This document shows, in pieces, positions 5,726 through 13,093 of a stretch of DNA of 30,111 nucleotides (the first letter of the stretch is position 1; every line of letters starts with the position of its first letter). Origin of the DNA: Lentisalinibacter sp035655155. GTDB lineage: Bacteria > Pseudomonadota > Gammaproteobacteria > Steroidobacterales > Woeseiaceae. Both the position numbers and the translations under genes were made by a program. Location of the stretch: positions 1 through 30,111 of the forward strand of contig DASRVH010000036.1 in NCBI GenBank assembly GCA_035655155.1, written 5' to 3'. The notes under the pieces are model-generated. The model was given only the letters and a program-made list of their open reading frames with translations, ran no database searches and had not been told where the DNA came from.

Positions 5726-7714
5726 TCACTCCGCGGCGGCTTCTGCGGTGATCGTGACCTGATCCGGCGCGCTGTCCTCGGTGCCGTCGTTCACCACCAG
5801 CTCGACGACGTACTCGCCGGCGAGGTCCGCGGTAAACGTGGCGCCGACCGTATCCGCATTCGTCAGCGATGCTTCGCTGCCCTCCGGGACGGAGACGAAC
5901 GCCCAGCTGTAGGTGAGCGTATCGCCGTCGTCGTCGAAGCTGGCGGAACCGTCCAGATTGACGGTGTCGCCTGCGGTCACGGTCTGATCGGCGCCTGCAT
6001 CGGCCACGGGTGCGGTGTTGACGGTCTCATCGACCTCGGCACGCACGCTCTCCGCCTCGAAGCAGCCGTCGACACCTTCGGCACCGAACACCTCGGCCTC
6101 CAGACCGGACTCGAGGTCGCCGAGTCCGACTTCAGCCGACTCGCTGCCCTCGTCCGTGAGCGTGACCAGGGTGATGGTCGTGTCGTCGTCGACGCACACC
6201 TGGCGGTCGCCGGTTTCGGCCGTGGTCAGGATGAACTGGCCGGCGTCCGTATCCACGCTCTGGATGATGCCCGTGATCGTCTCGCCGACCGCGGCTTCCG
6301 GATCCAGCACGATGAACGAGGTCCTGAGCGCATCCGGTTCGGCGTCGGAGAGTGCGAGCACGCCTTCGAAGTGGCCGACCTGACCGCGCACGAGATCCTC
6401 TCTCGCCAGGCGCTCGCCGGCCTTGTTGAAGACGCCGGTGCCGTCCTGGAAGAGACCCGTGACCACCGTGTCGTCGCCGAAGCCCTGTCCCGGCGCGATA
6501 GCCAGGCCGAACTCGTCGTCGGCATCGATGTCTTCGGTGATCTCGCCGTTCAGGCGCTCGAACGTGCCCATGTCGCCGAGTTCGATGACGTAGGCATCGA
6601 GGATCAGGTCGTCGTCGTCGAAGGACGAGTCGCTGTCGCTGTCCGTGTCGGAATCGGAGTCGGCAGAGTCCTCGGAGCCGTCGGTGTCGCCATCGCTGTC
6701 GGCATCCGTGTCGCCGTCGTCGTCACCGGTGCCGTCGTCGTTGCCTTCGCCGGCATCGGTGTCACCGTCGGTGTCGCCGTCGTCGGCCGGCGTCTCGTCG
6801 CTGGTCCGCAGTCGGCCGATCGCGGTCAGCGGTTCGCCCACCGCAACGTCGCCGAGCAGGGCCGGCGTACCGTCGGTGCCGAAGATGCCGGTCTCGCCGC
6901 TCGCGAGGACGGTGACGCACTTGTTGTTGTCGTCATCGCCGTTCGCGTCCCGGTCGGAGTCGCTGTCGTCATCGCTGTCGCCGTCGTTGTCGGAAGCCCG
7001 GCCCTGCTGACACAGGACGAAGCTGTCCTCGGTATCGCTGACCGACTCCACGGAGCCGAAGATGCGCGTGAGTTTCGTGCCCGGCTCCATCGAGCCCTGA
7101 TCGCTGATCTTGACGAAGACCACGGGCCGGAAGAGGAACTTCTCGCTGTTGCCGGCCTCGACCACCTTCAGCGATTTCTTCGCATCCACGTCGATCTCGA
7201 CGAGCAGAGTGGAGCCCGGCGTGACGAAGAAGGTCCCGCGGGGATTCAGGTCGACCTTGCCGTTGCCGGGCAGCTTGACCGAGTACTCCTCCGCCGGATC
7301 CGTGTCCAGGTCCACGATGGTCAGGTCGTCGAGGATCAGCCGGATCTTGTCGTAGTCACCGGCCGGGACGTCCTCGGCAACCGTGAACAGCTCGTTGAAG
7401 CTGCCGAGCTGCAGGAAGTCCACGACCTCGGCGGGCTCGCCGTCGGGCACCGAGAAGATGGTCACGTTGCCGCTGTCGCCGAGCAGCCGGATCTCGCGGA
7501 TTTCGGCCAGGAACTGGTCGAAGCGGTCCGTGGGGCCGTCGGTGAACATGATGCCGACGGTGCCGGTCTTGGCCGACGAACTCGGCGGCGGCGTCGGATC
7601 CGGGTCGGGCTCGGTGACCGCGGGGCTGCTTCCGCCCCCGCCGCCGCAGCCGCCGAGGAGGAAGAGTACGGAGAGCGCGGCGATGCCGCGCCGCCAGGAA
7701 GTCGTGTTCATCAT
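5726..7714 (-). CDS. Large acidic lipoprotein: DUF4382-like, DUF5666-like and PKD-like domains
   Basis: A 662-aa lipoprotein with lipobox LLGGC (Cys23), then a Gly/Ser/Pro linker. Residues 51 to about 205 (GTVGIMFTDGPTDRFDQF...) resemble DUF4382. The middle resembles DUF5666 strands (GSVESVSDTEDSFVL, GETITGIIQSVDTDAGQFIL). Two runs of Asp, Ser, Gly and Thr (SDNDGDSDDDSDSDRDANGD; and about 60 residues from DDGDTDGDTDAG) break the middle and resemble the calcium-binding DxDxDG repeats of TSP3 or dockerin type. Residues 566-662 are a PKD/cadherin-like beta-sandwich (APVADAGADQTVTAGD, LTYSW, VVELVVNDG). It is probably exposed on or under the outer membrane and Ca-stabilised. GAGAG before the ATG at 7714 serves as Shine-Dalgarno. 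It is divergent from the DUF6502 gene, whose downstream neighbour is a related lipoprotein. Function unknown. Confidence 0.85.
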   Translation of the reverse strand: MMNTTSWRRGIAALSVLFLLGGCGGGGGSSPAVTEPDPDPTPPPSSSAKTGTVGIMFTDGPTDRFDQFLAEIREIRLLGDSGNVTIFSVPDGEPAEVVDFLQLGSFNELFTVAEDVPAGDYDKIRLILDDLTIVDLDTDPAEEYSVKLPGNGKVDLNPRGTFFVTPGSTLLVEIDVDAKKSLKVVEAGNSEKFLFRPVVFVKISDQGSMEPGTKLTRIFGSVESVSDTEDSFVLCQQGRASDNDGDSDDDSDSDRDANGDDDNNKCVTVLASGETGIFGTDGTPALLGDVAVGEPLTAIGRLRTSDETPADDGDTDGDTDAGEGNDDGTGDDDGDTDADSDGDTDGSEDSADSDSDTDSDSDSSFDDDDLILDAYVIELGDMGTFERLNGEITEDIDADDEFGLAIAPGQGFGDDTVVTGLFQDGTGVFNKAGERLAREDLVRGQVGHFEGVLALSDAEPDALRTSFIVLDPEAAVGETITGIIQSVDTDAGQFILTTAETGDRQVCVDDDTTITLVTLTDEGSESAEVGLGDLESGLEAEVFGAEGVDGCFEAESVRAEVDETVNTAPVADAGADQTVTAGDTVNLDGSASFDDDGDTLTYSWAFVSVPEGSEASLTNADTVGATFTADLAGEYVVELVVNDGTEDSAPDQVTITAEAAAE
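6609..6788. repeat. Low-complexity Asp/Ser-coding repeat tract
   Basis: Degenerate GTCGCC/GTCGGT/GTCGCT hexamers (minus strand GGCGAC, read as Gly-Asp or Ser-Asp) encode the long acidic linker of the lipoprotein. A second, shorter tract of the same kind lies at about 6916-7000. Copy number is likely to vary between strains by slippage. Confidence 0.75.
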
Positions 7715-7780
7715 GATTCGCTCTCATCGATTATCGAGTGAATGTATTGGGCATTTTCGTCCTATATGCGCAGGAATCAA

Positions 7781-7802
7781 CCTGTCGCAAACGAGCGACA
7801 GG
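7781..7802. repeat. Perfect inverted repeat CCTGTCGC-N6-GCGACAGG
   Basis: A perfect 8-bp inverted repeat with a 6-nt spacer (AAACGA), 67 nt from the leftward lipoprotein start. Its size and place suit an operator for a dimeric regulator controlling one or both divergent genes. There is no T-run behind it. Confidence 0.55.
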
Positions 7803-7983
7803 GCCGGAATGCCGCTGTGACGCCCGAATCATGCAGTTAGCTCGGGCCGCGCCCGTTTATGTAAATTCTGCAGCCCTGGCGGGGGCGGCATCTGCGCCCT
7901 GGCGCGCGACGGCTCCGCTCGTCCGGTTTGCGATGCGCCTGGGGCTGCTTCGGCCCCCCGCAGGCGAAAATTCTTGCTCGGGG

Positions 7984-8013
7984 TTGCATGGATTCCTGAT
8001 GTGTGCGTAAACT
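7984..8013 (+). promoter_or_regulatory. Putative leaderless promoter of the DUF6502 operon
   Basis: TTGCAT (7984-7989) and TAAACT (8008-8013) are 18 nt apart, and the second ends exactly 6 nt before the ATG at 8020. The start codon has no Shine-Dalgarno sequence. Together this predicts that transcription starts at the A of the ATG. Confidence 0.55.
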
Positions 8014-8021
8014 GCACACAT
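7999..8021. repeat. Perfect inverted repeat over the -10 and start codon of the DUF6502 gene
   Basis: ATGTGTGC-N7-GCACACAT: both arms are perfect, the -10 (TAAACT) lies almost wholly in the centre, and the last two bases are the A and T of the start codon. A protein bound here would block the promoter. The first gene product has a helix-turn-helix-like region and is the natural candidate for self-regulation. Confidence 0.55.
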
Positions 8022-8838
8022 GAGTTCCAGCCTGACAGAAATTGCCCGGAATGCCTGCCGCCGGCTGCTGCGGCCGGTGATCCGGATATTGCTCAGGCTC
8101 GGCATCAGCTGGAAAGAGTTCGCGGAGATAGCGAAATTGGTATTCGTCGAGATCGCCAGAGAGGACTACGGCGTCCACGGCAGGCCCACCAATGCCTCCC
8201 GCGTGGCTCTCATGACGGGGCTCAGCCGCCGCGAGGTGGGCGAGATCCGCAAGCGACTCGACGGCGAGACCCCTATGGCCATCGAGCCCAAGAGCCGCAT
8301 CTCGCGCGTGCTGACGGGATGGCACAAGGATCCCGAGTTCTCGGACGACGGCCGCCCCCAGGAACTGGACGAGGCCGAATTCCGCCGGCTGACGCACCGC
8401 TATGCCGGCGACATCCCGGACCGGGCCATCACCAAGGAGATGCTGGACCTGGGCCTCATGGAAGCCGCGGCGGACGGCCGTTACCGGGCGATGCGGCGCG
8501 ACTACCTGCGCGATGCGGCCGATGCCGACATCGTCCGCCACATGGGTCAGGCGTTGCACGACCACGGCGTGTCCCTCGCCCACAACCTGGACCCCGAGCG
8601 CAGCGAAGGCTGGTTCGAGGGCATCGCCTCCAACAGCCACATGCCCCGGGGCGCTGCCGAGAAGCTCAATGTCCTTCTGCAGCAGGAGGGTCAGGCTTTC
8701 CTCGAGCGGATGGACGCCTGGCTGAGCGAGCACGAACTCGACGCTTCGCCCGGCACCGGGAACAGAAACGGAAAAGAAGCCGTCAGTCGCATCGGCGTCG
8801 GCGTCTACCTCTTCGAACATCCGCAAGACACTTACTGA
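8020..8838 (+). CDS. DUF6502 family protein, probable DNA-binding regulator
   Basis: A 272-aa soluble protein whose N-terminus (LLRPVIRILLRLGISWKEFA, then FVEIAREDYGV) and the segment TNASRVALMTGLSRREVGEI match what I know of DUF6502. The second segment, residues about 64-85, looks like a helix-turn-helix (S-R-V-A-x-x-T-G-L-S-R-R-E-V). The rest is helical, with no membrane segment. In gammaproteobacteria DUF6502 genes often stand before DUF5666 lipoprotein genes, as here (gap 26 nt), so a link to that lipoprotein is likely. Regulation by binding its own start region is inference from the inverted repeat there. The start at 8020 is set by the family N-terminus. Confidence 0.85.
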   Translation: MSSSLTEIARNACRRLLRPVIRILLRLGISWKEFAEIAKLVFVEIAREDYGVHGRPTNASRVALMTGLSRREVGEIRKRLDGETPMAIEPKSRISRVLTGWHKDPEFSDDGRPQELDEAEFRRLTHRYAGDIPDRAITKEMLDLGLMEAAADGRYRAMRRDYLRDAADADIVRHMGQALHDHGVSLAHNLDPERSEGWFEGIASNSHMPRGAAEKLNVLLQQEGQAFLERMDAWLSEHELDASPGTGNRNGKEAVSRIGVGVYLFEHPQDTY

Positions 8839-8864
8839 AGCATTCAATGCAAGGAAGATCACCC

Positions 8865-10328
8865 ATGGCGTCCCCCTCCCCGAAATTGCTCGCAACACTC
8901 CTCGCGACCCTCGCGCTTGCCGCCTGCGGCGGCGGTGGCGGCGACTCCGCCAGCATCGCGCCGCCGCCGCCCGACGATGGCGGCGACACCGGCGGCATCG
9001 ACCGCAGCGGTCTTCGCGTACTCGGCTCCATCAGCGGCTTCGGCAGCGTGATCGTGGACGGCGTGCGCTTCGATACCTCCGCTGCCACGATCGAGGTGGA
9101 TGACGATCCGGCCACGGAAGACGATCTGAAAACCGGCGAGATCGTGTTCGTGGCCGGCGAAATCGACGACGACGGCAATGCCACGGCGACGACCGTGGTC
9201 AGCGACGACCTGCTGCGCGGAACGATCGAGAGCATCGACCTCGTCGCCGGCACGTTCGTGGCGCTGGGCCAGACGGTGAAGGTGGAGGTCGATACGGCCT
9301 TCGACGACTCGGTGCCGAACAACGCCATCGACGGCCTGAGCGTCGGCCAGGCGGTGCGCGTGGACGGTTTCCTCTCTCCGGACGGGCGCATCATCGCCAC
9401 CCGCGTGGAACTCGACGACGGCGACGACGTGCAGGTGGTCGGCTTCGTCGGCAATCTCGATGCGTCGGCGCAGACGTTCGGCATCGGCAGCCTGCTCATC
9501 GACTATTCGGCCGCTATGTTCGAGGACTTCGACGGCACCGATCTGGCCGACGGCCAGGTGGTGGAGGTGGAGGGTAACGCGCTGACCGCCGGCGGCGCGC
9601 TGCCGGCCACGAAGGTCGAGCGGGTCACCGACGACCTCGGCGCCGACGACGACGACCGGGCCGAGATCGAGGGCATCATCACCGCGGTTCTCTCCGGCGA
9701 CGAGTTCGAGGTGAACGGCATCGCCGTCGGCACCGACGGCGCCACCGTGTACGAGGGTGGCGGCCCTGCCGACATCGTCGAGGGCGCGCGGGTGGACGTG
9801 GATGCCGTGGCGCAGGCCGGCGGCAGCCTGCTTGCCACCAAGGTGGAATTCGAACCCGAGAAGGTGGTGGAGATCGAGGCCACCGTGGAGGCTGTGGACG
9901 CCGGCGCGGGCACGCTGCAGACCCTCGGCATCACGGTGGTCATCGAGGACGGGACCCGGCTGGAGGACGACAGCGACCTCGACCTGCGCCGCTTCTCGCT
10001 CGCCGACATCAACGTGGGCGATTTCGTGGAGATCGGCGGCAGCGAATCCGGCACCTCCGAAGCGACGGCGGTGCTGCTGAAACGCGACGACGACGGCGAC
10101 GACGGCGTAGAACTGCAGGCCCGGGTGCAATCGGTCGGCAATCCCGACTTCACGCTGCTCGGCGTCACCGTGCGCACGAACGGCGAGACGGAGTTCGAAG
10201 ACGGCGACACGGAGATCACGGCGGCGGAGTTCTTCGCCAATGCGGTCGGCCGGGTCGTGGATGTCGACGGCACCTGGGACGGTGCCGTGCTGACGGCCGA
10301 GGAAGTCGAGTTCGAGCTGGAGGACTGA
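8865..10328 (+). CDS. DUF5666-repeat lipoprotein
   Basis: A 487-aa lipoprotein: MASPSPKLLATLLATLALAAC with Cys21 as the lipid site, a Gly/Pro/Asp linker, then about six successive beta-rich DUF5666-type units of roughly 65-70 residues. Unit starts include GSISGFGSVIVDGVRF, LRGTIESIDLVAGTFV, VVGFVGNLDASAQTF, IEGIITAVLSGDEFEV, IEATVEAVDAGAGTL and LQARVQSVGNPDFTL, each followed by a strand ending in a short acidic turn. Such units form small OB-like barrels of unknown role in the envelope. AAGGAAG 7 nt before the ATG at 8865 sets the start; the open frame further upstream overlaps the DUF6502 gene in another frame and is not coding. Very acidic, like the lipoprotein at 5726-7714. Confidence 0.88.
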   Translation: MASPSPKLLATLLATLALAACGGGGGDSASIAPPPPDDGGDTGGIDRSGLRVLGSISGFGSVIVDGVRFDTSAATIEVDDDPATEDDLKTGEIVFVAGEIDDDGNATATTVVSDDLLRGTIESIDLVAGTFVALGQTVKVEVDTAFDDSVPNNAIDGLSVGQAVRVDGFLSPDGRIIATRVELDDGDDVQVVGFVGNLDASAQTFGIGSLLIDYSAAMFEDFDGTDLADGQVVEVEGNALTAGGALPATKVERVTDDLGADDDDRAEIEGIITAVLSGDEFEVNGIAVGTDGATVYEGGGPADIVEGARVDVDAVAQAGGSLLATKVEFEPEKVVEIEATVEAVDAGAGTLQTLGITVVIEDGTRLEDDSDLDLRRFSLADINVGDFVEIGGSESGTSEATAVLLKRDDDGDDGVELQARVQSVGNPDFTLLGVTVRTNGETEFEDGDTEITAAEFFANAVGRVVDVDGTWDGAVLTAEEVEFELED

Positions 10329-10332
10329 TGCG

Positions 10333-11466
10333 ATGACAACGAAAGCAACTGCCGATCTCCGGGTGGGCCCGGCTCCCTCGGCTCTCCCGGCGGGCTCGAT
10401 TCGTCCGCTGGAGGCCGGCCGCCTGCGGGCGGCGCGCTCGGCGTTCGTGACCCGGCGGGTGCCGCTGGAGGATGCGAAGACGCTGGTCACGGACGCCCGG
10501 CCCGCCGCCGGCGACCTGGTCCTCGCCCGGGTCAAGCGCATCCGCCACCACGGCAAGCTGCAGTGCGCCCGCGGGCGGCGCGTGCAGCTGTTCCACGGCG
10601 ACGAGATCGTCGTCTGCTACGGCGACCGCTATGCGCCCCAGCAGTTCGAGGCCTACGTGCCGCGGACCATCGGCCATTGCCACCTGGTGGCCTCCGGCGG
10701 CGTCGCCGCCCAGGCCGTCAACTGGCATCAGCGCATCCACCGCGGGCCCACCGAGATCGAGGCGCTGGGCATCCTGGCCGACGAGCACGGCAATACGCTC
10801 AACCTGCGCCGCTACACGCTGCCGGCGGGTTCCGGCGGCGAGGCGCCGCCCCGCGTGATCGTCGTGGCCGGCACCTCCATGGACTCCGGCAAGACCACGG
10901 CGGGCGCCCATCTGGTGCGCGGGCTGACCCGGGCGGGCCTGCGCGTGGGCGCCGCGAAGATCACCGGCACGGGTGCCTGCAACGACTACTTCCTGATGAA
11001 AGACGCCGGCGCCGCTCCGGTACTCGATTTCACCGACGCCGGTTACGTATCCACCTACCGTGTGGGAGAAGCCGCCATCCGGCGCATCTACGAGACCCTG
11101 ATGGCGGAACTCGGCCGCAGCGGCATCGACGTGGCCGTGGTCGAAGTGGCCGACGGCCTGGTCCAGTCCGAGACCGCAGCGCTGCTCGGCGCCGACTGGC
11201 TGCGTCGGGCGATCGACGGCGTGGTGTTCTGTGCCCAGGACGCAATGGGCGCCAGGGCGGGCGTGGAGTGGTTGGGCGAGCGCGGTCACGACGTCATTGC
11301 CGTCTCCGGTCTGCTGACGGCCGCGCCGCTGGCCATGCGCGAGGCCGCCGACCTGGTGCAACCGCCGGTGATCGGCCTCGACGGCCTGTCCGACCGCTAC
11401 GTCTCCCGCTCGCTGCTCGCCTGCGAGCATGGCGGCACGGAATTGCGCGATGCCGTCGCAGGCTGA
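10333..11466 (+). CDS. P-loop NTPase of uncharacterised family (MobB/DUF1611-like domain)
   Basis: A 377-aa soluble protein. The C-terminal half is a SIMIBI-type P-loop domain: GTSMDSGKTT at 180-189, then LVRGLTRAGLRVGAAKITGTG (compare MobB and dethiobiotin synthetase), a KDAGA...DFTDAG segment and VAVVEVADGLVQSE as a Walker B-like strand. The N-terminal 160 residues form a separate domain with LVLARVKRIRHHGKLQ, LFHGDEIVVCYGDRYAP and CHLVASGGVAAQ, which I do not recognise as any named family. DUF1611 (DgcN-type) proteins are the nearest relatives I can suggest; their P-loop reads differently. The role might be ATP-dependent activation of a small molecule. GGAGGA precedes the ATG by 9 nt. The gene begins 4 nt after the lipoprotein and overlaps the ABC gene. 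Confidence 0.75.
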   Translation: MTTKATADLRVGPAPSALPAGSIRPLEAGRLRAARSAFVTRRVPLEDAKTLVTDARPAAGDLVLARVKRIRHHGKLQCARGRRVQLFHGDEIVVCYGDRYAPQQFEAYVPRTIGHCHLVASGGVAAQAVNWHQRIHRGPTEIEALGILADEHGNTLNLRRYTLPAGSGGEAPPRVIVVAGTSMDSGKTTAGAHLVRGLTRAGLRVGAAKITGTGACNDYFLMKDAGAAPVLDFTDAGYVSTYRVGEAAIRRIYETLMAELGRSGIDVAVVEVADGLVQSETAALLGADWLRRAIDGVVFCAQDAMGARAGVEWLGERGHDVIAVSGLLTAAPLAMREAADLVQPPVIGLDGLSDRYVSRSLLACEHGGTELRDAVAG

Positions 11467-13084
11467 AAGCCTTGCCCTGGACGTCCGCGCGGCGGCCCGG
11501 GCGGCGCCTGCCCGCTTCGCCGCGCTGATGGCGAACGCGCTGGGGCAGGCGGCCTGCACGGTTGCCCTGGCGCTCGGCGCGAAGGCGGTGGTGGGCGGCG
11601 GCGCCAGCGGTATGACGCTGGCGGTCCTGGTGAGCGCCGCGCTGGCCGGCGCGTGGCTGCGCGGACGCGAGCGCGTGGACGCCGAGGAGCTGGGCCAGGT
11701 CTTCGTGCACGGACTGCGCCTGCGGCTGTTCGATCATCTGCTCGGCGTGCCGTCGCGCACCCTGGCCGGCAAGCCGAAAGGCGGTGCGCTGGTGCGTTTC
11801 GTGGGCGACCTGCAGGCGATCAAGACCTGGGTGAGCCGGGGGCTCGCCCAGCTGCTGGTGGCGCTGCCGCTGCTCGTGGCCGCGGTCGCCGTGCTCGCCT
11901 GGATGGACGCGTTGCTCGGCGCGATGGCCGCAGGCCTCGTCGTCTTCGGCGGAATCGGTGCCGCTCTGCTGGCCGAACCGCTCGCGGACGCCAACCGGCG
12001 CCTGCGCAACCGGCGCGGCCAGCTGGCCCGCTTCGTCACCGAAATGATGCAGGCAGTGCCCTCGGTCCAGGCCCACGGCAAGGAGTCGCGGGAGCGGCGC
12101 AGGCTCGACAGCCGCGGCGAGAAGCTGATCCACGCGGCCGGCGACCGCGCCCGTCTGGTGGGCCGGGTGCGCAGCCTGGTGCAGCTGCTGGGTTCGGGCG
12201 CGCTGCTCGCCGTGCTGGTCGGCGGCGCCGGCCGGCTCGACGCCGCAGAGATGGTGGCCGCCCTGACCGTGGTCGCCTGGCTCACCACGCCCATTCGCGA
12301 CCTCGGCCGGGTGTTCGAGTACTGGCAGGCGGCCGACGTGGCGCGCGAGCGCATCCGCGCGTTCCTGCGCTGGCCGCGGCTGCCCCGCAACCGCACCGGC
12401 CGCCGCCTGCGCCGGGCTGCCGGCGAGCTGCGCTACGAGGGCGTGGTCGCCTGCCCGGACGCGGCCCCGCTGAATCTCGCGGTCGAGGCCGGCAGCGTCG
12501 TCGCCATCACCGGCCCGAACGGCTGTGGCAAGAGTTCGCTGCTCGCAGTGACGGCCCGGCTGCAGGCGCCGGCCGCCGGCAGGGTGCTCCTCGACGGCCG
12601 GGATCTGGCCGCGGTGCGCAACCGGGACATCCGCCGCCACGTCGCCATCGTCGGGCCGGATCTGCCGCTCATCCGCGGCTCCGTGCGGCGCAATGTCAGC
12701 TATCGCAGCCGCGGCATGACGCCGGAGGCGTTCCGCAGTCTGATGCGCCGCTGCCGGCTCGAAAATCTCCTGGCGGAGGGCGGCGATTCACCGGACCGCA
12801 TCGCCGAGGCCGGCCTGAACCTCTCCAGCGGCGAACGTCAGCGGCTCGCCCTGGCGCGGGCGCTGTGGCCGGAACCCGGCGTCCTGCTGCTGGACGAGAT
12901 CGACGCCCATCTCGACACCGATACGCTCCGGGTGGTGAAGAACATCATCGCGGGTTTCCCCGGCACCGTCGTCGTCGTGACCCACGATCCGCGGCTGCTG
13001 GGGGCGGCCGGACGGGTCATCGAACTGGCAGCGGACGGCTCGGTGGCCTCCGACCGGGCGCACGCCGCCGCCGACGTCGCCTGA
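11450..13084 (+). CDS. ABC half-transporter (fused permease and ATPase), exporter type
   Basis: About 544 aa. An N-terminal membrane domain (to about residue 310, with hydrophobic segments such as LLVALPLLVAAVAVLAWM and MAAGLVVFGGIGAALL) is followed by a nucleotide-binding domain: Walker A GPNGCGKSS (355-363), signature LSSGERQR, Walker B VLLLDEIDAHLD with the catalytic Glu, and switch VVTHD. The architecture is of type IV exporters working as dimers. The Q-loop Gln is replaced: VAIVGPDLPL has Pro where VxxVxQD is expected. The membrane domain is short and Ala-rich. Start taken at 11450 (17-nt overlap with the NTPase gene, GGA about 9 nt upstream); 11429 is possible. Substrate unknown; context suggests the product of the neighbouring enzymes. 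Confidence 0.88.
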   Translation: MPSQAESLALDVRAAARAAPARFAALMANALGQAACTVALALGAKAVVGGGASGMTLAVLVSAALAGAWLRGRERVDAEELGQVFVHGLRLRLFDHLLGVPSRTLAGKPKGGALVRFVGDLQAIKTWVSRGLAQLLVALPLLVAAVAVLAWMDALLGAMAAGLVVFGGIGAALLAEPLADANRRLRNRRGQLARFVTEMMQAVPSVQAHGKESRERRRLDSRGEKLIHAAGDRARLVGRVRSLVQLLGSGALLAVLVGGAGRLDAAEMVAALTVVAWLTTPIRDLGRVFEYWQAADVARERIRAFLRWPRLPRNRTGRRLRRAAGELRYEGVVACPDAAPLNLAVEAGSVVAITGPNGCGKSSLLAVTARLQAPAAGRVLLDGRDLAAVRNRDIRRHVAIVGPDLPLIRGSVRRNVSYRSRGMTPEAFRSLMRRCRLENLLAEGGDSPDRIAEAGLNLSSGERQRLALARALWPEPGVLLLDEIDAHLDTDTLRVVKNIIAGFPGTVVVVTHDPRLLGAAGRVIELAADGSVASDRAHAAADVA

Positions 13085-13093
13085 GCGCCGGCC

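Larger units (their letters stand above)
7715..8019. promoter_or_regulatory. Divergent intergenic region between the two lipoprotein loci
   Basis: These 305 nt separate the leftward acidic lipoprotein from the rightward DUF6502 operon. They hold a perfect inverted repeat at 7781-7802 and a promoter plus second inverted repeat at 7984-8021, described separately. A GGGGC/GCCCC hairpin lies at about 7940-7960. I see no convincing small ORF and no clear promoter for the leftward gene; GATAAT near 7731-7736 on the minus strand is the best -10 candidate there. Confidence 0.55.

Noticed and set aside
6609..6788. Regular short repeats as a possible CRISPR array
   Set aside because: Units are 6-9 bp, in frame and read as Asp/Ser/Gly codons; no 25-40 bp repeats or unique spacers.
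5579..7741. 720-codon rightward frame opposite the acidic lipoprotein
   Set aside because: Repetitive Val/Ala/Gly text is the reverse reading of Asp/Ser codons. The minus-strand gene has lipobox, domains and terminator.
7974..8864. Upstream extension of the DUF5666 lipoprotein reading frame
   Set aside because: The frame overlaps the whole DUF6502 gene and gives Arg/Pro-rich text; Shine-Dalgarno and signal peptide set the start at 8865.
8859..10556. 565-codon minus-strand frame opposite the DUF5666 lipoprotein
   Set aside because: No family motif; the plus strand has lipobox, repeats and Shine-Dalgarno.
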